Source: Pyrrhosoma nymphula (taxonomy: Eukaryota > Arthropoda > Insecta > Odonata > Coenagrionidae). Taken from it: 64,000 nt of DNA. Made by a program: the position numbers and the translations under genes. Of the stretch, positions 60,701 through 64,000 are shown in pieces. Under the pieces are notes generated by a model. That model was not told the origin of the DNA and did not search any database. It saw only the letters and a program-made list of their open reading frames with translations. Within the stretch, counting starts at the first letter, position 1. Every line of letters starts with the position of its first letter. The stretch is from assembly GCA_963573305.1 (NCBI GenBank), contig OY754334.1, forward strand, positions 33,969,614-34,033,613, given 5' to 3'.

Positions 60701-61124
60701 GTGAATGATTTAATTATTGAGAAATATAGACATTTGATTACAATGATAACTATCGTATCTGCATAACTGTAATAAACCTACCATTGCATGTTGTTTTTAG
60801 CCTAGACGTCTAATAAAGCCTCCGAAGTTATTTTATTTGTTCCGACCGTGGCGTACTTCAACGAAAGTGGACACTACGCCCAAAACGTATTTTGACCTCT
60901 GGGGTTTTCATTAGCTCGGTGGTTTGCTATTAGACCCAAAATGTCCTGTTTTCCCCATTCGGTGCTTGAAAGTTGGAGCAATGGGACAATATTTTATTTG
61001 TAAATTGGACGGTAATGATGTTGGAAAGAGAAAGTCTTAAGATTCGATAAAACAATACCATTTTTTAACGTATTAGTCCTTTTGATGTAAGACACTGTCA
61101 TAGGCTTTACTTACGTAATTTTTT

Positions 61125-61220
61125 CGTAGTACAATAATGAAAACTACTTTTCAATTCCACAGGTTGAGTATAAAAAAACGACCGGTTTCGCATGAGAGTT
61201 AAATCTTTTATCAGAGGTGG
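61125..61220 (-). repeat. copy of the GAAAC-core repeat family
   Basis: On the - strand CTGATAAAAGATTTAACTCT then CATGCGAAACCGGTCGTTTT, followed by CCTGTGGAATTGAAAAGTAG and TTTTCATTATT. It shares CGAAACCGGTCGTT and the GTGGAA...AAGT...TTCAT...TATT tail with the palindrome at 53446-53615. Confidence 0.6.
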
Positions 61221-61263
61221 TTTGCATAGAATTGTCAACATGCATTTAAACATAGATCTGAAT

Positions 61264-61446
61264 TGAGAGGGAAGAGGTTTTATGGTGGGTGGTGGTCGGG
61301 GGAGGGGGGGAAGAGGAGTGTTCCACACGTTGACACTTCCAGAACCCTCCTCTTCCCCATCCCCCACCACCCCTCACCTAAAACTCCACCCCTCCCCCTC
61401 CTCTTCCCCATCCCCCACCACCCCTCACCTAAAACTCCACCCTTCC
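61264..61446. repeat. inverted and tandem purine/pyrimidine repeat
   Basis: Two tandem copies of a 51-bp C-rich unit (about 61345-61395 and 61396-61446, containing CCCATCCCCCACCACCCCTC) lie opposite a G-rich arm at about 61264-61315 (GGTGGGTGGTGGTCGGGGGA) that is roughly their reverse complement. The overlapping open frames here are composition artefacts. Confidence 0.7.
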
Positions 61447-62180
61447 TCAACCAGCTTTATGTAGTACATATAAACGTTGACATTGCAATGTAAACCACCT
61501 GTACATGTTACTCTGAAACCGTCGTTGCTGTTTTATAATAAAACTGTGAAATTGCTATTTTTTTCAGTATTACATATTTGTAGGTACTATCCATGAAGCA
61601 ACTAACGTGAGCGTAATGTTATAATCCTTTACCGCTAAACTCAGTCACTTTTCGAGAATATAGGTTTCATTGAATTTCTGTAAATGCGGAAACAGCGAAA
61701 GATGTCATACGTCTTCCCTGGTGGGTGTTTTTGAGCAAGGCGTCGGATACCTACCAAATTCCCTCCCCGCCGCCATGGCTCCTCAATAAACTCCTCTTGC
61801 ATTTTGGCGAATTAATTTGCATTTGAGTAATTGATAATTATCCACTCCCCTCTAGTGTTTAACATTTAGCGCTATTCTTCATGTGAAGAATCGCCACAAT
61901 ATACACCACCTCTCGGTTGAGTTCCTGAAATAGGAGAATGAAATATGGGTATATGCAGAGATTTTATTAAAAACGTAGTTGTTATTTTATTAAATGCGTT
62001 GGTGAGTACTCAAGTTATGACATCGTTTATGATCCAATCTTTTTTTTAATTTATGAACAATTTTTCTGCAGTTTATTGATACGTTTAATGAATTATTACG
62101 AATAGTTTTATCACGAAACATCTGATCTTTTGCCAAATAATGGTTACACGTCTCTTACTGTTTTCAAATTATATAATACA
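61447..62180. other. intergenic, nothing recognised
   Basis: AT-rich sequence without a supported feature. Confidence 0.45.
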
Positions 62181-63654
62181 CTAGCTGAAGGTACCCGTTG
62201 AAATTCAAAGGGTGTGAAAAACATTGAACTTATTTTATAAGAAAACCACAAAGCCTGAAGAACACTGTTTGCATGATCATTTGAGGAGTCCGTATCCTAT
62301 CTTGTTTGTTGAGATCGTTGTAATTCATTAGTTTTCCATTTTGTGCACGGAGAGTTGAGTGATTGTTTGTCCTCTTTAATGCACGGGAAACCCAATAATG
62401 GGCCACGAGGACTCATTACTACTTAATAAATAGCACCTAGATGGTCACCTCGTCCCACCGGTTCTCTTGAGCCGTCTTCTGAGTGATTAACAGCTTGATC
62501 ACGTGTACATGAATATATGTGAATGACTTAATTGCGTTCCGCTAATCCAATATTTGAACCAGATTTTTAGCTGGTTACCCGGCAGTAGCTTTGGTTAGGA
62601 TGAAATTTGTGCGGTTCTTAGCGTAATCCGAGAAACACCACGGGGATATTATCATGAGATTTCTGGTAGGCATGTCTTTGAGCATCCAAGGCTAACCTTT
62701 GTCGTTTTTCATGCAAGGACTCATTTTCTCGCAAAGAAGACATTCATCATGCTTTAGAAGATTTTTTCAAAAGGTTACCCTTTATTCTATAAGGCATGTT
62801 TATGGATATATTTTTAAGTCCAAGAAGGGGAAACAGAGGCAAGTGAGAGACTCGAATAGGCAACTCGATGATAGAGTCAACGTAAGTAAACTGCATTTTA
62901 GCACGTTTAAGTATATATAAATAACTCGTAAAGTTTATGTAAGAATTGGTCTAAAACAAAGTTCGCAATCGTAATGAGAGGCAGACGGTTCCACTACGTG
63001 TAATACATCTGAGTATTAAAACTATAATAAACGACGCCGTATTTGTTGTAGCAACTAAGGCATTATTAACATTATTATTTGCTGCACGTAAATATTCTTC
63101 CACGTTTAATTCCTTTTATGTGTATCATTTTATACATAAGTGTTCTCTCGTATGCAGTTCCCTTTTGAGAGCTACTTTGAGAATAGACATTGAAGAGTAT
63201 ACCTGTAAATATGCATTGAATTTATCGATTACTCCCCGAAGCAATCTATCATAGGGCCCTTGGGACTCTGGGCCCTTCTTATACAAATTTTCTTTCCACG
63301 TGCTATTTTGGGCCGGCAGGAAAACTTAAATGCCAGATGCGTGAATATCCTTTGAAATTCAAATCTCAGGTTGTCAAGGAAATATGCTATTGTTGATTTC
63401 AGAGAAAAATGTGAGATTTTCAGCTATAAACATAATTTTCAGAGAATTCCGAAGCGTAAAAGAAAATCGATTGAAAGAATTAGAAACTTCATTTATTCAG
63501 CCATCCGCTAAAAAGCCCTCTATCTTGAGTGTAAGTACTTTTAAAAAGCAAAAAATGAAACAACTGCACCGAACCCAATGCTTAGCATGGGCCACCAGGG
63601 ACCACCAGGGGGGGCCTTTGGGGCCCCTGACAGATTTTTAATTTAGCCTATGTT
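62181..63654 (+). other. possible interior of a retroposon, otherwise unrecognised
   Basis: CACTAGCTGAAGGTACCCGTT at the left resembles the 'ACTAGCTG-x-TACCCG' start that often precedes RTE-type tails such as the one at 63655. No reverse-transcriptase motif is readable between. The link is tentative. Confidence 0.3.
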
Positions 63655-63812
63655 CAACCCTTTCACATTTTATTTCTACATGCAAAATTTCAGCTCAATC
63701 GGTCGAGTAGTTTTCGAGTCTATGGAGGACATACATACATACATACATACATACATACATACATACATGCATACATACATACATACAAACATTCATTTTT
63801 ATATATAAGAAA
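63655..63812 (+). mobile_element. RTE-type LINE/SINE 3' end with (CATA)n tail
   Basis: AAAATTTCAGCTCAATCGGT and GAGTAGTTTTCGAGTCTATG match the conserved 3' untranslated segment of RTE-type elements and their SINE partners. A (CATA)n run (63729-63786, one interruption) and ATTCATTTTTATATATAAGA follow. Confidence 0.65.
63729..63786 (+). repeat. (CATA)n microsatellite
   Basis: About 14 tetranucleotide units with one CATG variant, forming the simple-repeat tail of the retroelement. Confidence 0.95.
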
Positions 63813-64000
63813 GATGGAGCTTCGTTTTATTAATCTTATTACGCACCTTTGGTTTTTGCGTTAAATTAATATAGTGACCACACATCCTTGAATAATGACG
63901 TGTAATTTATTTGGGAAGTGAAATAGTAGACTTTGAAATGACATGTGGTTAGGATTAAAATTATAATTTATTTATGATAATAATCAAATTATTTAGTTCT

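Overview
This is a eukaryotic, almost certainly arthropod and probably insect, window. It is AT-rich and intron-rich, with spliceosomal GT-AG junctions, poorly conserved non-coding DNA and many decayed retroelements. I cannot name the species. No bacterial, organellar, rRNA, functional tRNA or CRISPR features were seen. Only two host genes could be supported. Both are split into exons too short to stand out as long open reading frames, so they were found by reading splice sites and protein similarity.

Left part (1-19,000). On the + strand lie the 3' exons of a delta/gamma-type sarcoglycan gene, ending at a TGA at 11,346-11,348. The exons are 1,639-1,758, 9,576-9,648, 9,767-9,890 and 11,145-11,348, and the previous exon probably ends at base 13. 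Its 5' exons lie outside the window. On the - strand, convergent with it, is a complete three-exon gene (18,797 down to 15,688; 117 aa). It resembles CIMIP1 (formerly C20orf85), a ciliary microtubule inner protein, and has RFX X-box-like sites about 100-145 bp upstream of its ATG. A tRNA-derived SINE and a decayed LINE separate the two genes.

Right part (19,000-64,000). No further host gene was recognised. This stretch holds LINE relics, one fairly recent LINE insertion with a 12-bp target-site duplication and an open reverse transcriptase (32,238-33,742), about a dozen tRNA-like SINE heads, and several inverted-repeat DNA elements (21,883-22,262; 23,510-24,521; 45,435-46,079; 51,413-51,680; 53,446-53,615). 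It also has a dispersed repeat family with a hammerhead-like GAAAC core, CT-rich tracts, a (TA)n microsatellite and a (CATA)n retroelement tail.

The two genes do not obviously act together. Sarcoglycan belongs to the muscle dystrophin-glycoprotein complex and CIMIP1 to ciliary or flagellar doublet microtubules. I see no convincing new multi-gene system. The most interesting items are the unlisted CIMIP1-like gene with its X-box candidates, the hammerhead-like repeat family and the composite inverted-repeat/tRNA element.
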